From contig CAZGVO010000006.1 in assembly GCA_964529175.1 (NCBI GenBank), positions 186,001 to 250,000 on the forward strand: a stretch of DNA of 64,000 nt, read 5' to 3'. This document shows positions 1-8,738 of the stretch, piece after piece (the first letter of the stretch is position 1; each line of letters opens with the position of its first letter). The position numbers and the translations under genes are program-made. The stretch is from JAAFJM01 sp964529175. Its GTDB lineage: Bacteria; Bacteroidota; Bacteroidia; UKL13-3. Below the pieces are notes generated by a model. It was not told the origin of the DNA, did no database searches, and saw only the letters and a program-made list of their open reading frames with translations.

Positions 1-813
1 GATGCCCACAAACCAGTTGGGGAGTTAAGTCCTGAGCAAGTATTGGAAGCAGCTACGGCCATTTTAAATAGAACTCACGATACAGCCTTTAAACATAAAT
101 TGGCAGGAGTAGTTGCACGTAAAACTTTACCTGGCAAACGTGGTGGATTTACCCAAAAAGCTTCTGTTGGCGGACAAACCATTTTTGTGCGCACTGGTGA
201 ATACGAAGATGGAACTTTGGGCGAAATATTTGTAGATTTACATAAAGAAGGAGCCACTTTACGCAGCTTAATGAACTGTTTTTCTATAGCAGTTTCGTTA
301 GGTTTACAATATGGTGTACCTTTAGAAGAGTATGTAGATAAATTTACGTTTACCCGCTTTGAGCCTGCTGGAATGGTAACTGGCCACGATAATATTAAAA
401 ACGCAACTTCTATTATTGATTATATGTTCCGCATGTTGGGTTTTGAATATTTGGGTAGAGAAGATTTTATACAAGTGCCACCCACAGAAAGTCAGCGCAG
501 TATGTTGGCCATTAACCAACATCGCCATGTAATTCATGGTTCAAGTATGGTAAAATCAGAAAGCTTTAGTAATATTGTGGCTGAAAATTCGGTTCAAAAT
601 ACTACCATTGGCTTTCATAAAATAGAAAAAGCAGTTTTGGCTCCTCAGCCAGTTGCTGTTAACCAAACCATGGAAGCGCAATTAGACCAAGTTAATGAAA
701 TGAATAAACGCATGGGCGATAGTCCTGCTTGTCCAACTTGTGGCCATATTACCATTCGCAGTGGTGCATGTTATAAATGCTTAAATTGTGGCACGCAAAC
801 GGGATGTAGCTAA
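1..813 (+). CDS. nrdJ: Vitamin B12-dependent ribonucleotide reductase, C-terminal part (5' end outside window)
   Basis: This is the last 270 codons of a frame already open at base 1, so the start lies outside the window. The visible protein matches the C-terminus of adenosylcobalamin-dependent (class II) ribonucleotide reductase, which reduces ribonucleotides to deoxyribonucleotides in the cytoplasm. A segment around residues 80-130 reads LRSLMNCFSIAVSLGLQYGVPLEEY, as in that family. The end is a cysteine cluster of the CPTCG...CYKCLNCG type, known in the family and thought to take part in metal binding or redox shuttling. The catalytic core and cobalamin contacts lie upstream and cannot be checked. 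Family assignment is confident. Confidence 0.9.
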   Translation, partial: DAHKPVGELSPEQVLEAATAILNRTHDTAFKHKLAGVVARKTLPGKRGGFTQKASVGGQTIFVRTGEYEDGTLGEIFVDLHKEGATLRSLMNCFSIAVSLGLQYGVPLEEYVDKFTFTRFEPAGMVTGHDNIKNATSIIDYMFRMLGFEYLGREDFIQVPPTESQRSMLAINQHRHVIHGSSMVKSESFSNIVAENSVQNTTIGFHKIEKAVLAPQPVAVNQTMEAQLDQVNEMNKRMGDSPACPTCGHITIRSGACYKCLNCGTQTGCS

Positions 814-861
814 ATTGTGATTTGTGATTTTTGAATTATGATTTGTGATTCAATGCCCATT

Positions 862-1038
862 GTCGTTGAGCTTGTCCGAAAGCTTTAGTCCGAGACGGCT
901 TCGGTCATTGAGCGAAGCCGAAATGACATTCGGACGAAATGATACTAATTTTGTTTCGAATGTCTCCGGACATTGAGCGTAGCCGAAATGGCACTAATCA
1001 TATAACTAATGTTCGAGCGTTTCGACAAGCTCAACGAC
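862..1038. repeat. REP-like interspersed repeat cluster in the 814-1219 gap
   Basis: The roughly 400-nt gap holds no credible gene. Bases 862-880 and 1021-1038 are inverted copies of one motif (TTCGACAAGCTCAACGAC and its complement, with one extra base on the left). Inside them, 906-925 and 971-990 are direct copies of CATTGAGCGnAGCCGAAATG differing at one base. The segment can fold into a large imperfect hairpin and looks like a mobile intergenic repeat. Related fragments recur at 2392-2414 and 35374-35392. The rest of the gap is plain AT-rich sequence plus a terminator near its end. Confidence 0.6.
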
Positions 1039-1107
1039 CGAACATTATTTAACCAAACACGCCACAATTAACTAGCCCGATGTGGGGGCAATTTTATATA
1101 TAAATTT

Positions 1108-1140
1108 AAAATCCTTGCTTATATAAGCAGGGATTTTTTT
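1108..1140 (+). terminator. Rho-independent terminator
   Basis: A 12-bp stem (AAATCCTTGCTT against AAGCAGGGATTT, one G-T wobble) with a 4-nt ATAT loop is followed by a T run. It probably ends transcription from the ribonucleotide reductase gene, although it lies about 295 nt beyond that stop codon. Confidence 0.7.
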
Positions 1141-1219
1141 ATTTCAAATTATAATATTGTTTTTACAGTTAAAAAATGGAATGTTTGTTTAAAATAAATT
1201 CTTTAGTTTGAGTCAAAGT

Positions 1220-1807
1220 ATGAAAATAAAATTACCTTCCATTATATATTTGTTATTGTTAAGTGTTTTAATAAATGCTTGTAGCAAAGGTTGCCCTGAT
1301 AGCAAACCCATAGAAAGGGGAGTAGATAAAAGCTACTTGCCTTATATTATTCCTTACAGCGATACAAGCACTCGTTTATTTTTAAAAAACGGAAGGGATA
1401 CATTAGTTTTTAAAAGCCAAGGTTTAAAAGAAACAAAAACCTTACAAGGTTCAGGTGGCGAAAGTTGTGATAGATATAATTTACAGCAATACACTCTAAA
1501 AATGGCCGCGAGTGATACAGATTTCTTTCAAATAAATTATTATGCACATTGGCAAGGAATTGCTCTCGTTAATTTTATTATAATTAATTCAATTGATAAA
1601 ATCACTACTGATGAGTATCAATATGCTGCTGAAAATTTTAAAAATTATATAAATCAGCTACCAATTATAAATATAGATGTTCTAAATAATGTATATGATT
1701 CCGTAAGAGTTTTAAAGTCATATTCAAATCTTACAATTTATACAAAACCTGAAACTGGTATTATAAAAATTCAAACCAATAATGCACTTTACGAATTAAT
1801 CAAATAA
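1220..1807 (+). CDS. Putative lipoprotein, unknown function
   Basis: A 195-residue product begins at the ATG at 1220. A TTG four codons upstream is in frame, but the ATG places the basic residues directly before the hydrophobic stretch, so it is preferred. The N-terminus is a clear lipoprotein signal with lipobox LINAC, so the mature protein should be anchored to an envelope membrane by its first cysteine. Two further cysteines lie just after it and in GGESC. The remainder is predicted soluble, rich in Tyr, Ile and Asn. I recognise no family. It stands alone, convergent with the lipoprotein gene that follows. Confidence 0.7.
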   Translation: MKIKLPSIIYLLLLSVLINACSKGCPDSKPIERGVDKSYLPYIIPYSDTSTRLFLKNGRDTLVFKSQGLKETKTLQGSGGESCDRYNLQQYTLKMAASDTDFFQINYYAHWQGIALVNFIIINSIDKITTDEYQYAAENFKNYINQLPIINIDVLNNVYDSVRVLKSYSNLTIYTKPETGIIKIQTNNALYELIK

Positions 1808-1817
1808 ACAAAATACC

Positions 1818-2327
1818 CTAATACTGCATCAATTTTATTTCATCGGCATTTCTAAAAAAATGTAATTTCAGTGTTTCACTCGATGTATCGCTGGTGTAAA
1901 CTCCACGGTTAAATACCAAATCATCGTAGCGCATTTTTACATCAAATTTGCCTGTTAAGTGGTTGCTGGTATCGGCACCGGTAAATTCAAATTCTAAAAA
2001 ATATTGGTTATTAATGCTCCAAGTTCCTTTGCCCGTTGGGTTTTGGGTAGTTATGGTGCTATCGGCTTTAAACTCTATTTTAAAAGCATTGTCGGTATTT
2101 ACAAACTCACGCGAGTCGTTATACACCATTTTGCGTTTGTTAAACTTGCGGTTTTCAAATTGAAATAAAGTCCAAGGTTTGCTGCAAAGTTCCCTTACCA
2201 ATGAGTCGTTTACTTTATCGCGCTTGGTAAAAAAGTAAGTATACTTGGTAGTATAAACCGTATCTGATTTAAAATTACAAGCACCAAAAATGGTTAATAT
2301 AACTATTGCAGCAATTAATTTTTTCAT
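1818..2327 (-). CDS. Putative lipocalin-like lipoprotein
   Basis: A 169-residue protein with a lipoprotein signal ending in FGAC. The mature part resembles small lipocalin-like Bacteroidota lipoproteins: a segment giving WTLFQFENRKF, then FKIEFKADSTITT, then a GTWSINNQYFLEFEF stretch typical of a strand measuring departure from a baseline, and a final FFRNADEIKLMQY. That pattern suggests an eight-strand barrel, but no binding residues can be named. The gene ends 10 nt from the converging gene upstream and has its own promoter region in the 2328-2611 gap. Function is unknown. Confidence 0.6.
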   Translation of the reverse strand: MKKLIAAIVILTIFGACNFKSDTVYTTKYTYFFTKRDKVNDSLVRELCSKPWTLFQFENRKFNKRKMVYNDSREFVNTDNAFKIEFKADSTITTQNPTGKGTWSINNQYFLEFEFTGADTSNHLTGKFDVKMRYDDLVFNRGVYTSDTSSETLKLHFFRNADEIKLMQY

Positions 2328-2391
2328 TAATAATATTTAAAGTTTGGCAATTTATGTCTTTAATTAAGCTTTTTTACTCTTATTGATATTC

Positions 2392-2414
2392 GTTTCGACT
2401 TCGCTCAACGACCG
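2392..2414. repeat. Fragment of the TTCGAC..CTCAACGAC interspersed repeat
   Basis: The motif GTTTCGACTTCGCTCAACGA matches the 1021-1038 copy apart from a short central change. A partial inverted partner (GAACAAAGTCGAAA) follows at about 2422-2435. It sits in the 284-nt gap before the release factor gene. Confidence 0.45.
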
Positions 2415-2575
2415 CGGAATTGAACAAAGTCGAAAAGCTTTCTAACGAAATGCATTTCTTTTAACTAAACAACATTATGTTGGCAATATAAAATAAGGAT
2501 TGAATTTTAAAAATTAGGATTGAAATATCCAATCAACAAAAAATCAAAATCTTAGGTAATAAAGCGCAGGTGGCT

Positions 2576-2583
2576 TATATTTG
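2576..2583 (+). promoter_or_regulatory. Predicted -7 box (TATATTTG) of the release factor 1 gene
   Basis: TATATTTG fits the Bacteroidota primary sigma -7 consensus TAnnTTTG exactly and lies 28 nt before the start codon. No clear -33 TTG element is visible upstream, so support rests on the -7 box and its position. Confidence 0.45.
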
Positions 2584-2611
2584 CGCCTCAAATTTTAAAG
2601 CTTTATAAGCA

Positions 2612-3685
2612 ATGTTAGATAAATTAGAAGCAATTTATACCCGCTTTAAAAATGTGGAAGAGCTTATCAGTCAGCCAGATATACTTTCTGACATGAAACG
2701 TTTTACCACATTAAACAAGGAATATAAAAACTTAAACGGAATTGTGAATAAATACCATGAGTATAAAAACTTAATGGATAATATAGACAATGCCCGCGAT
2801 ATTTTAAAAAATGAAAAAGATTCGGATTTGCGCGATATGGCCAAAGAAGAATTGGATATGCTTGAACCAAAAGTGCAACCTTTGGAAGAAGAAATTAGAA
2901 TTTTACTAATTCCAAAAGAGCCTGAGGATGAGAAAAATGCAACTATTGAGATTAGAGGTGGAACTGGTGGAGATGAGGCTTCGTTATTTGCTGGCGAGTT
3001 ATTTAGAATGTACAGCCGCTATTGCGAAAGCAAAGGTTGGAAAACTGAAGTGCTTGATTTTACCGAAGGTTCGGTTGGTGGTTACAAAGAAATTGTAATG
3101 GAAGTAACTGGCGAAGATGTATATGGTATTTTAAAATACGAAAGTGGTGTTCACCGAGTGCAACGTGTGCCCGATACTGAATCGCAAGGAAGGGTTCATA
3201 CTTCGGCAGCATCTGTAGTGGTTTTACCTGAGGCTGAAGAGGTGGATGTAGAAATTAATCCGGCCGATATTGAAATGCAAACTTCGCGTTCTGGCGGTGC
3301 TGGTGGGCAAAATGTAAACAAGGTGGAATCGAAAGTGCAATTAACCCACAAACCTTCGGGAATTGTGGTGGTTTGTCAGGTAGAACGTAACCAAAAAGGT
3401 AACCGCGAGCGTGCCATGCAAATGTTAAGAACCAAATTGTACGAAATTGAGTTGAAAAAACATTTAGATGGTATTTCGAGCAGACGTAAAACCATGGTTT
3501 CTACAGGTGATAGAAGTGCTAAAATTAGAACTTATAATTACCCTCAAGCGCGTGTAACTGATCATAGAATTGGGTTAACCAAATACAATTTGCCAGAGGT
3601 TATAAATGGTGATATTCAGGAGTTTATAGACCAATTACAAATAGCCGAAAATGCTGAAAAGCTAAAAGAAGGTGGCATGAACTAA
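2612..3685 (+). CDS. prfA: Peptide chain release factor 1
   Basis: The 357-residue product has the usual RF1 length. It recognises UAA and UAG in the ribosomal A site and triggers peptidyl-tRNA hydrolysis. An N-terminal coiled-coil region (about residues 1-100) precedes the segment GGTGGDEASLFA. The codon-recognition tripeptide is P-D-T at 187-189, in the place of the PxT motif that separates RF1 from RF2 (SPF). The catalytic GGQ is at 231-233, inside SRSGGAGGQNVNKVES, the site glutamine-methylated by PrmC in this family. The ATG at 2612 gives a standard N-terminus. It appears to be a single-gene unit. Confidence 0.96.
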   Translation: MLDKLEAIYTRFKNVEELISQPDILSDMKRFTTLNKEYKNLNGIVNKYHEYKNLMDNIDNARDILKNEKDSDLRDMAKEELDMLEPKVQPLEEEIRILLIPKEPEDEKNATIEIRGGTGGDEASLFAGELFRMYSRYCESKGWKTEVLDFTEGSVGGYKEIVMEVTGEDVYGILKYESGVHRVQRVPDTESQGRVHTSAASVVVLPEAEEVDVEINPADIEMQTSRSGGAGGQNVNKVESKVQLTHKPSGIVVVCQVERNQKGNRERAMQMLRTKLYEIELKKHLDGISSRRKTMVSTGDRSAKIRTYNYPQARVTDHRIGLTKYNLPEVINGDIQEFIDQLQIAENAEKLKEGGMN

Positions 3686-3791
3686 TATTGGTTTTATATT
3701 TTAGGTTAATTTATTAAAAGGTTAAATTTACATCAAGCATTCAGGCAAATAGATTTAAAATGAGTATGTTTGATGCTTTCTATTTAATGAA

Positions 3792-5273
3792 ATGAAAAAT
3801 ATTAAATACTTATTTTTTGTATTAGCAGTAATTACCGTTTTTGGTTGTAAAAAAGGCTTTGAAGGTGAGCTAAGTTCTCAGTCAAATCCTGAAACTTTTA
3901 TGGCGATTAATAAAATTGAACGCAGCGGTGCCAACCGATTAACTACCCGTATTGATGCATATTGGTGGGGAACCTCGCAAGACGGATTTGTAGTTGGTTT
4001 TGAAGTTTCAATAGATAGCATGAAAACTTGGACTTACACTACCAGAACAGATAGCAGCTTGTTGTTAATTATTCCTCAAGGAAGCGATACTGCCGATATT
4101 GATGTATTTGTAAGAGCCATTGATAATTTAGGACAAAAAGATTTAACACCTGCAAGTTTAGCTTACCCAGTTAGAAATTCAGCACCAACGGTAACTATGA
4201 CCAATATTGCAGGTAAAAAACCTACTAAATCGTTTCCTGCAGTTCACTTTTTTTGGACAGCAAACGATGCGGACGGATTACAAGATATTAATGGTTTTGA
4301 GGTATTTTTAAACGATACCAATACAATTCCTTATACATTAGCCGGTAGTGTAAACGATATTACCATTATGGCCGATAATAATTTTTCAGATTCGTGTTTT
4401 GTGTATGTAGGTAATAAAACCAAAGCGCTTGATGGCCGCATAAAAGGTATTAAATACAACGTTTGGAACTATTTTTATGTAAGAGCTTTTGATAAAGCAG
4501 GATTGCGCTCAGCATTTGTTTTCGATTCTATTTTTATTAAAAAGCCTGTTTCTAAAGTATTGTTTATCAATGCATACTTAACATCTCGGAATGCACCACA
4601 AAATTTTATAGCTACAAGAACTGTAAGTTTTATTCCTGCTTTCGACACTTTATATTTAAATAATAGAGACGCGCAACAAAATAGCTTTGAACAATCGCCA
4701 GATGAACTAACACAAGCTAGGGTGTTTTCATTTTTTGATAAGATAATTTGGATTAGTGATGAAGGAGCCACTGCTGCCACTTTATCGCTGGCACAAATAA
4801 GTACAGCTGATTTTTTTGAAAATGGTGGCCGAATGTTTATGATGTGTAATTTTGGTTCAGATATTCCAAATGAATTAGAAAGTTTTGGGTTTACACCAAT
4901 TCAAAAATTAGTCAGCGATTCGAGTGGACTGGCTATACGTATGAATGTAAATGATGTAATGACTCCATTTGACAATACTTGGCCTACTTTAAAATGTAAT
5001 ACCATTATTTCGAGTGCAAGGCCATTTTATACGCAAACTGCTTCAAGTGGAACCAGTAATTTCGATTCGCTTTACAATGCCAATTTGATAACTTTAGGCT
5101 CTACAGGTGTTAAACCTTTTACCGGCCAAAGCAATGTGGTAGCCAAACGTATTTCATTAAAATACAATAGAACTGCTTTGATATTTATGAGTTTGCCTAT
5201 TCAAAACTTAAATGGAAACAGCAATGCAAACTTATTTTTAGAAAAAGTATTAAAAGACGAATTGGGCTTTTAA
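3792..5273 (+). CDS. Large putative lipoprotein with fibronectin-like modules
   Basis: A 493-residue protein whose N-terminus is a lipoprotein signal with lipobox VFGC followed by KKGFEGE. Residues about 35-130 and 140-250 look like two fibronectin type III-like beta-sandwiches (for example RIDAYWWGTSQDGFVVGFEVSID and AVHFFWTANDADGLQDINGFEVFL). The second half, from SKVLFINAYL onward, resembles an alpha/beta fold often seen after such modules, without a recognisable catalytic motif. The purN gene starts one base after its stop, so the two are probably cotranscribed, although no functional link is evident. Its role is unknown. Confidence 0.65.
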   Translation: MKNIKYLFFVLAVITVFGCKKGFEGELSSQSNPETFMAINKIERSGANRLTTRIDAYWWGTSQDGFVVGFEVSIDSMKTWTYTTRTDSSLLLIIPQGSDTADIDVFVRAIDNLGQKDLTPASLAYPVRNSAPTVTMTNIAGKKPTKSFPAVHFFWTANDADGLQDINGFEVFLNDTNTIPYTLAGSVNDITIMADNNFSDSCFVYVGNKTKALDGRIKGIKYNVWNYFYVRAFDKAGLRSAFVFDSIFIKKPVSKVLFINAYLTSRNAPQNFIATRTVSFIPAFDTLYLNNRDAQQNSFEQSPDELTQARVFSFFDKIIWISDEGATAATLSLAQISTADFFENGGRMFMMCNFGSDIPNELESFGFTPIQKLVSDSSGLAIRMNVNDVMTPFDNTWPTLKCNTIISSARPFYTQTASSGTSNFDSLYNANLITLGSTGVKPFTGQSNVVAKRISLKYNRTALIFMSLPIQNLNGNSNANLFLEKVLKDELGF

Positions 5274-5274
5274 T

Positions 5275-5841
5275 TTGAAAAACATCATCATTTTCGCATC
5301 GGGCAGCGGCAGCAATGCTGAAAATATAGCCCAATATTTTACCAATAATAGTATGGTAAAAATACAAGCTGTATTTACCAATAATGCACAAGCAGGTGCA
5401 ATTACTCGCATGGAAAGGTTTAATATTCCATGTGTAGTATTTAACCGATCTAAATATAAAGATGAAACTTTTTTCCTGAATCAAATTAATCAATACCAAC
5501 CTGATTTAATAGTTTTAGCAGGTTTTTTATGGCTTGTACCTGAATTTTTGGTAAATGCTTTCCCTAATAAAATTATCAATATCCATCCAGCTTTGTTGCC
5601 AAAATTTGGCGGAAAAGGTATGTACGGAATGCATGTGCATGAAGCAGTAAAAGCTGCTAACGAAACCGAAACAGGTATTACCATTCATTATGTAAACCAA
5701 CATTTTGACGAAGGTGAACCTATATTTCAGGCTAAAGTAGCATTAACACAAACCGATACACCTGATACTATTGCGCACAAAATTCATGATTTGGAAATGG
5801 CACATTTTCCAAAAGTAATTGAGAATTTACTGTTGAATTAA
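5275..5841 (+). CDS. purN: Phosphoribosylglycinamide formyltransferase
   Basis: A 188-residue enzyme that transfers a formyl group from 10-formyltetrahydrofolate to GAR in purine synthesis. The N-terminal strand and loop read IIIFASGSGSNAENI, as in GART enzymes. The catalytic signature NIHPALLP gives Asn102 and His104, and Asp145 in FDEGEP completes the triad known from the family. Translation must begin at the TTG at 5275, because no ATG lies near the correct N-terminus. That TTG starts one base after the preceding stop, suggesting translational coupling. Length and motifs are complete. Confidence 0.93.
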   Translation: MKNIIIFASGSGSNAENIAQYFTNNSMVKIQAVFTNNAQAGAITRMERFNIPCVVFNRSKYKDETFFLNQINQYQPDLIVLAGFLWLVPEFLVNAFPNKIINIHPALLPKFGGKGMYGMHVHEAVKAANETETGITIHYVNQHFDEGEPIFQAKVALTQTDTPDTIAHKIHDLEMAHFPKVIENLLLN

Positions 5842-5852
5842 ATTACTCATAA

Positions 5853-7031
5853 TCAAGAAATTGTATTTTTCTTGTTTTCTATAAAATTACTTGCTAAATG
5901 GTAATTAATATGGAACCAAATAAAAATACATGGCACTGCTTTTAGTACATAAGGCACTATAATATGCACTCGTACATAAGGCGGAAATAAATCTGTTGGC
6001 GAAAGGCTGGTAAGTAAAATACAGCTAATTAATAAACCATTTTTAAGTTTGCTTGCAGGCATTAATAAATAATACAAAGCCACACCTACCAAGGCTATAT
6101 TAAACGTGCTTGATTCCGCTTTATGGTTAAAAATAATAACCCAAATACAACTGCTGGCAAAAAGCAAAGTACGTTGTGTAGCTGTATTGTTTTTTATAAA
6201 TAATAAAATGCTTGTGCCCAATATCAACAAGCCTGCACCAACTACAGCCGTTTTATTTGGCTCAATAAAAAACCAAGTTTTTATCCAACCCATTACCGAA
6301 AGGCCGTAACTTACTGAGTGATCTTGTTGCAGCATTAACCACCAACTTTTGTATAAAAAAATCAACTGATTTGGGCTAACTACAACTAGTGGAATCAGCA
6401 GCAAAACTATAAACCAAATGATTGACCATAAAATAAATTTAGGCTTTTGGTTATACAATAAAAATAATGGAAAAAGTATCAATCCAAATAATTTTATAAA
6501 TACCGAAAGCATGAGCATTAATGCTGCCCAATGCGGTTTTTCTGATTCGAAAAAATGGTAAGCAAACAGGAACAGAGTAACCATTAAAATATTGGTTTGT
6601 GCGCTTTGTAAACTTGTTAGTGTTTCAAAAAAAATCAATAATAAGGCAATTTGTTTTTGGGTGGTGTTTAAAATATTTAGTTTAAAAATAGCCCATAATA
6701 GTAAAATGGTACTTGTTAAATTCCAAAGTACCAAACCAAGCCAATCGGGTAAAATAGCAAATGGTGCCATGGCCAAAGCAAAAGCCGGGCTGTATTTAAA
6801 TAAATCGTATTGGTCGGTTAAATGATGGATGTAAAGGTCTTTGTAATCAATTAAATGGATAAACGAATATTTGAAAATTACATAGTTATTGTAATGCGTG
6901 TAGGCTCCACCAAAAGTGTTATTGGGCAATAAATATAAATGCAAACTAGCCACAATGGTGGCCAATATATAAAGCCCAATGAGGGTTTTATCTTGCATAA
7001 AAAACGCTTTAATTTTTTGCAGTTTCTCCAT
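5853..7031 (-). CDS. Polytopic membrane protein, GT87/DUF2029-like glycosyltransferase
   Basis: A 392-residue integral membrane protein with about nine to eleven hydrophobic helices. The first extramembrane loop contains DYKDLYIHH and KYSPAFALAMAPFAIL, the arrangement seen in DUF2029/GT87 polyprenyl-phosphate-dependent mannosyltransferases, in which an acidic residue in the first loop is catalytic. The cytoplasmic-membrane location is predicted from sequence; the sugar and acceptor cannot be told. The gene lies 3 nt after the comM-like gene on the same strand, so the two probably share a transcript. It converges with purN. Confidence 0.7.
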   Translation of the reverse strand: MEKLQKIKAFFMQDKTLIGLYILATIVASLHLYLLPNNTFGGAYTHYNNYVIFKYSFIHLIDYKDLYIHHLTDQYDLFKYSPAFALAMAPFAILPDWLGLVLWNLTSTILLLWAIFKLNILNTTQKQIALLLIFFETLTSLQSAQTNILMVTLFLFAYHFFESEKPHWAALMLMLSVFIKLFGLILFPLFLLYNQKPKFILWSIIWFIVLLLIPLVVVSPNQLIFLYKSWWLMLQQDHSVSYGLSVMGWIKTWFFIEPNKTAVVGAGLLILGTSILLFIKNNTATQRTLLFASSCIWVIIFNHKAESSTFNIALVGVALYYLLMPASKLKNGLLISCILLTSLSPTDLFPPYVRVHIIVPYVLKAVPCIFIWFHINYHLASNFIENKKNTIS

Positions 7032-7034
7032 CTT

Positions 7035-8588
7035 TTAATTATTCCCTGCCCAAGTTTCTCTATCCAAACTTCGGTATTGAATGGCTTCGGCTAAGTGTTC
7101 CGTTTTTATTTCTTCGCTACCAGCTAAATCGCTAATGGTTCTGGCTACTTTTAATATCCTATCATAAGCCCTAGCCGAAAGTTGTAGTTTGTTCATAGCA
7201 GTTTTTAGTAAGGTTTGGCCAATATTGCTTATTTGGCATAACTCGCGCACTTGTGTGCTGCTCATTTGTGCATTGCAATAAATATTGGGGTTATTGGCAA
7301 AACGCGCACTTTGAACCAACCTTGCTTTAATAACTCTTTCTCTAATGCTTTCGCTTTTTTCGGCTTTGCGTGTATCGGCCAATTGGTCAAAATTAACAGG
7401 TGTAACTTCTATGTGAATATCAATCCTGTCTAATAATGGTCCAGAAACTTTACTCAAGTATTTTTGAACTACGGTAGTACCACAAACACAATCTTTTTCG
7501 GGATGGTTAAAATAACCACATGGACAAGGATTCATGCTAGCTACCAACATAAAACTAGCAGGATATTCAATGCTAAATTTAGCCCTTGAAATGGTTACTC
7601 GCCTTTCTTCTAATGGCTGACGCATTACCTCTAAAACGGTTCGTTTAAACTCAGGTAATTCATCTAAAAACAATACGCCATTGTGTGCCAAACTTATTTC
7701 ACCAGGCTGAGGCACATTGCCACCCCCAACTAAAGCAATATCTGAAATGGTGTGATGAGGCGCTCTGAAAGGGCGCATGTATAAAAGTGATGAACCACCT
7801 TTTAGCCTACCTGCTACCGAATGTATTTTGGTAGTTTCTAAGGCTTCGTGTAAATTTAATGGAGGCAAAATACTTGGTAAACGTTTGGCCAACATGGTTT
7901 TTCCTGCTCCTGGAGGACCAATCAAAATAACGTTATGACCACCAGCTGCTGCAATTTCTAAAGCACGTTTTATATTTTCTTGGCCTTTTACATCGGCAAA
8001 ATCGTCTTCGTTTAAAGCTAAATTTTCTTCAAACTCTTTGCGTGTATCTATTTCATATCTTGTTAAATGCGATTCGTCTCCATTAAAAAACTCAATGATT
8101 TCGCGGATATGAGTAGCGCCATACACTTTTAAGTTATTTACAATGGCAGCTTCTTTGGCATTTTCTTGCGGTAAAATAAATCCTTCAAAACCCTCTTGGC
8201 GCGCTTTTATGGCTATAGGCAAAGCGCCTTTTATAGGTTTTAAATAACCATCAAGGCTTAACTCACCCATGATGATGTATTTTTCAATATTATCAGCTAC
8301 TAGTTGGTCAGAGGCTGCTAAATAACCAATGGCTATAGTGGCATCGTACGATGAACCTTCTTTTCTAATATCGGCCGGAGCCATATTAATTACTACTTTT
8401 TGCCTTGGAATTTTATAATGGTTATTTTTTAAAGCAGTTTCTATTCTATGTTGACTTTCTTTCACTGCATTATCGGGTAAGCCCACTAAAAAATAACCAA
8501 CCCCATTGCCCTCACTTACATTTACTTCTACAGTAATGGTTACTGCATCTACACCATACACGGCACTTCCAAAGGTTCTAACAAGCAT
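7035..8588 (-). CDS. comM: YifB/ComM-family Mg-chelatase-like AAA+ ATPase
   Basis: A 517-residue protein of standard length. The N-terminal half is the ChlI-like Lon-fold domain (GNGVGYFLVGLPDNAVKES), followed by an AAA+ module with Walker A GPPGAGKT at 224-231 and Walker B GVLFLDELPEF near residue 300. A Cys-rich insert, CPCGYFNHPEKDCVCG, may bind zinc. The C-terminal part has LSARAYDRILKVARTISDLAG, typical of the Mg-chelatase C-domain. In transformable bacteria ComM is a hexameric helicase that extends branch migration during natural transformation; that role here is by homology only. The start is the only ATG that fits the family N-terminus. Confidence 0.9.
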   Translation of the reverse strand: MLVRTFGSAVYGVDAVTITVEVNVSEGNGVGYFLVGLPDNAVKESQHRIETALKNNHYKIPRQKVVINMAPADIRKEGSSYDATIAIGYLAASDQLVADNIEKYIIMGELSLDGYLKPIKGALPIAIKARQEGFEGFILPQENAKEAAIVNNLKVYGATHIREIIEFFNGDESHLTRYEIDTRKEFEENLALNEDDFADVKGQENIKRALEIAAAGGHNVILIGPPGAGKTMLAKRLPSILPPLNLHEALETTKIHSVAGRLKGGSSLLYMRPFRAPHHTISDIALVGGGNVPQPGEISLAHNGVLFLDELPEFKRTVLEVMRQPLEERRVTISRAKFSIEYPASFMLVASMNPCPCGYFNHPEKDCVCGTTVVQKYLSKVSGPLLDRIDIHIEVTPVNFDQLADTRKAEKSESIRERVIKARLVQSARFANNPNIYCNAQMSSTQVRELCQISNIGQTLLKTAMNKLQLSARAYDRILKVARTISDLAGSEEIKTEHLAEAIQYRSLDRETWAGNN

Positions 8589-8738
8589 GTTTTGTTTATG
8601 TAAATATTATTAATAACAATTATAAGCCGAAACCCAATTTTAAACAAGCAGGTTTTTAAATAGATTGGCATAAATTAACCTTGCTAATATCGAAACAGAA
8701 GTGAATCTAAACTTCTTATTGCGTTTTTAAAAAAGCTA

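Noticed and set aside
4475..4780. 101-codon minus-strand frame inside the large lipoprotein gene
   Set aside because: Shadow of the plus-strand gene; no promoter, signal or family features.
5854..5874. Small hairpin between purN and the GT87-like gene
   Set aside because: Only a 7-bp AT-rich stem that overlaps the end of the coding sequence; too weak to call a terminator.
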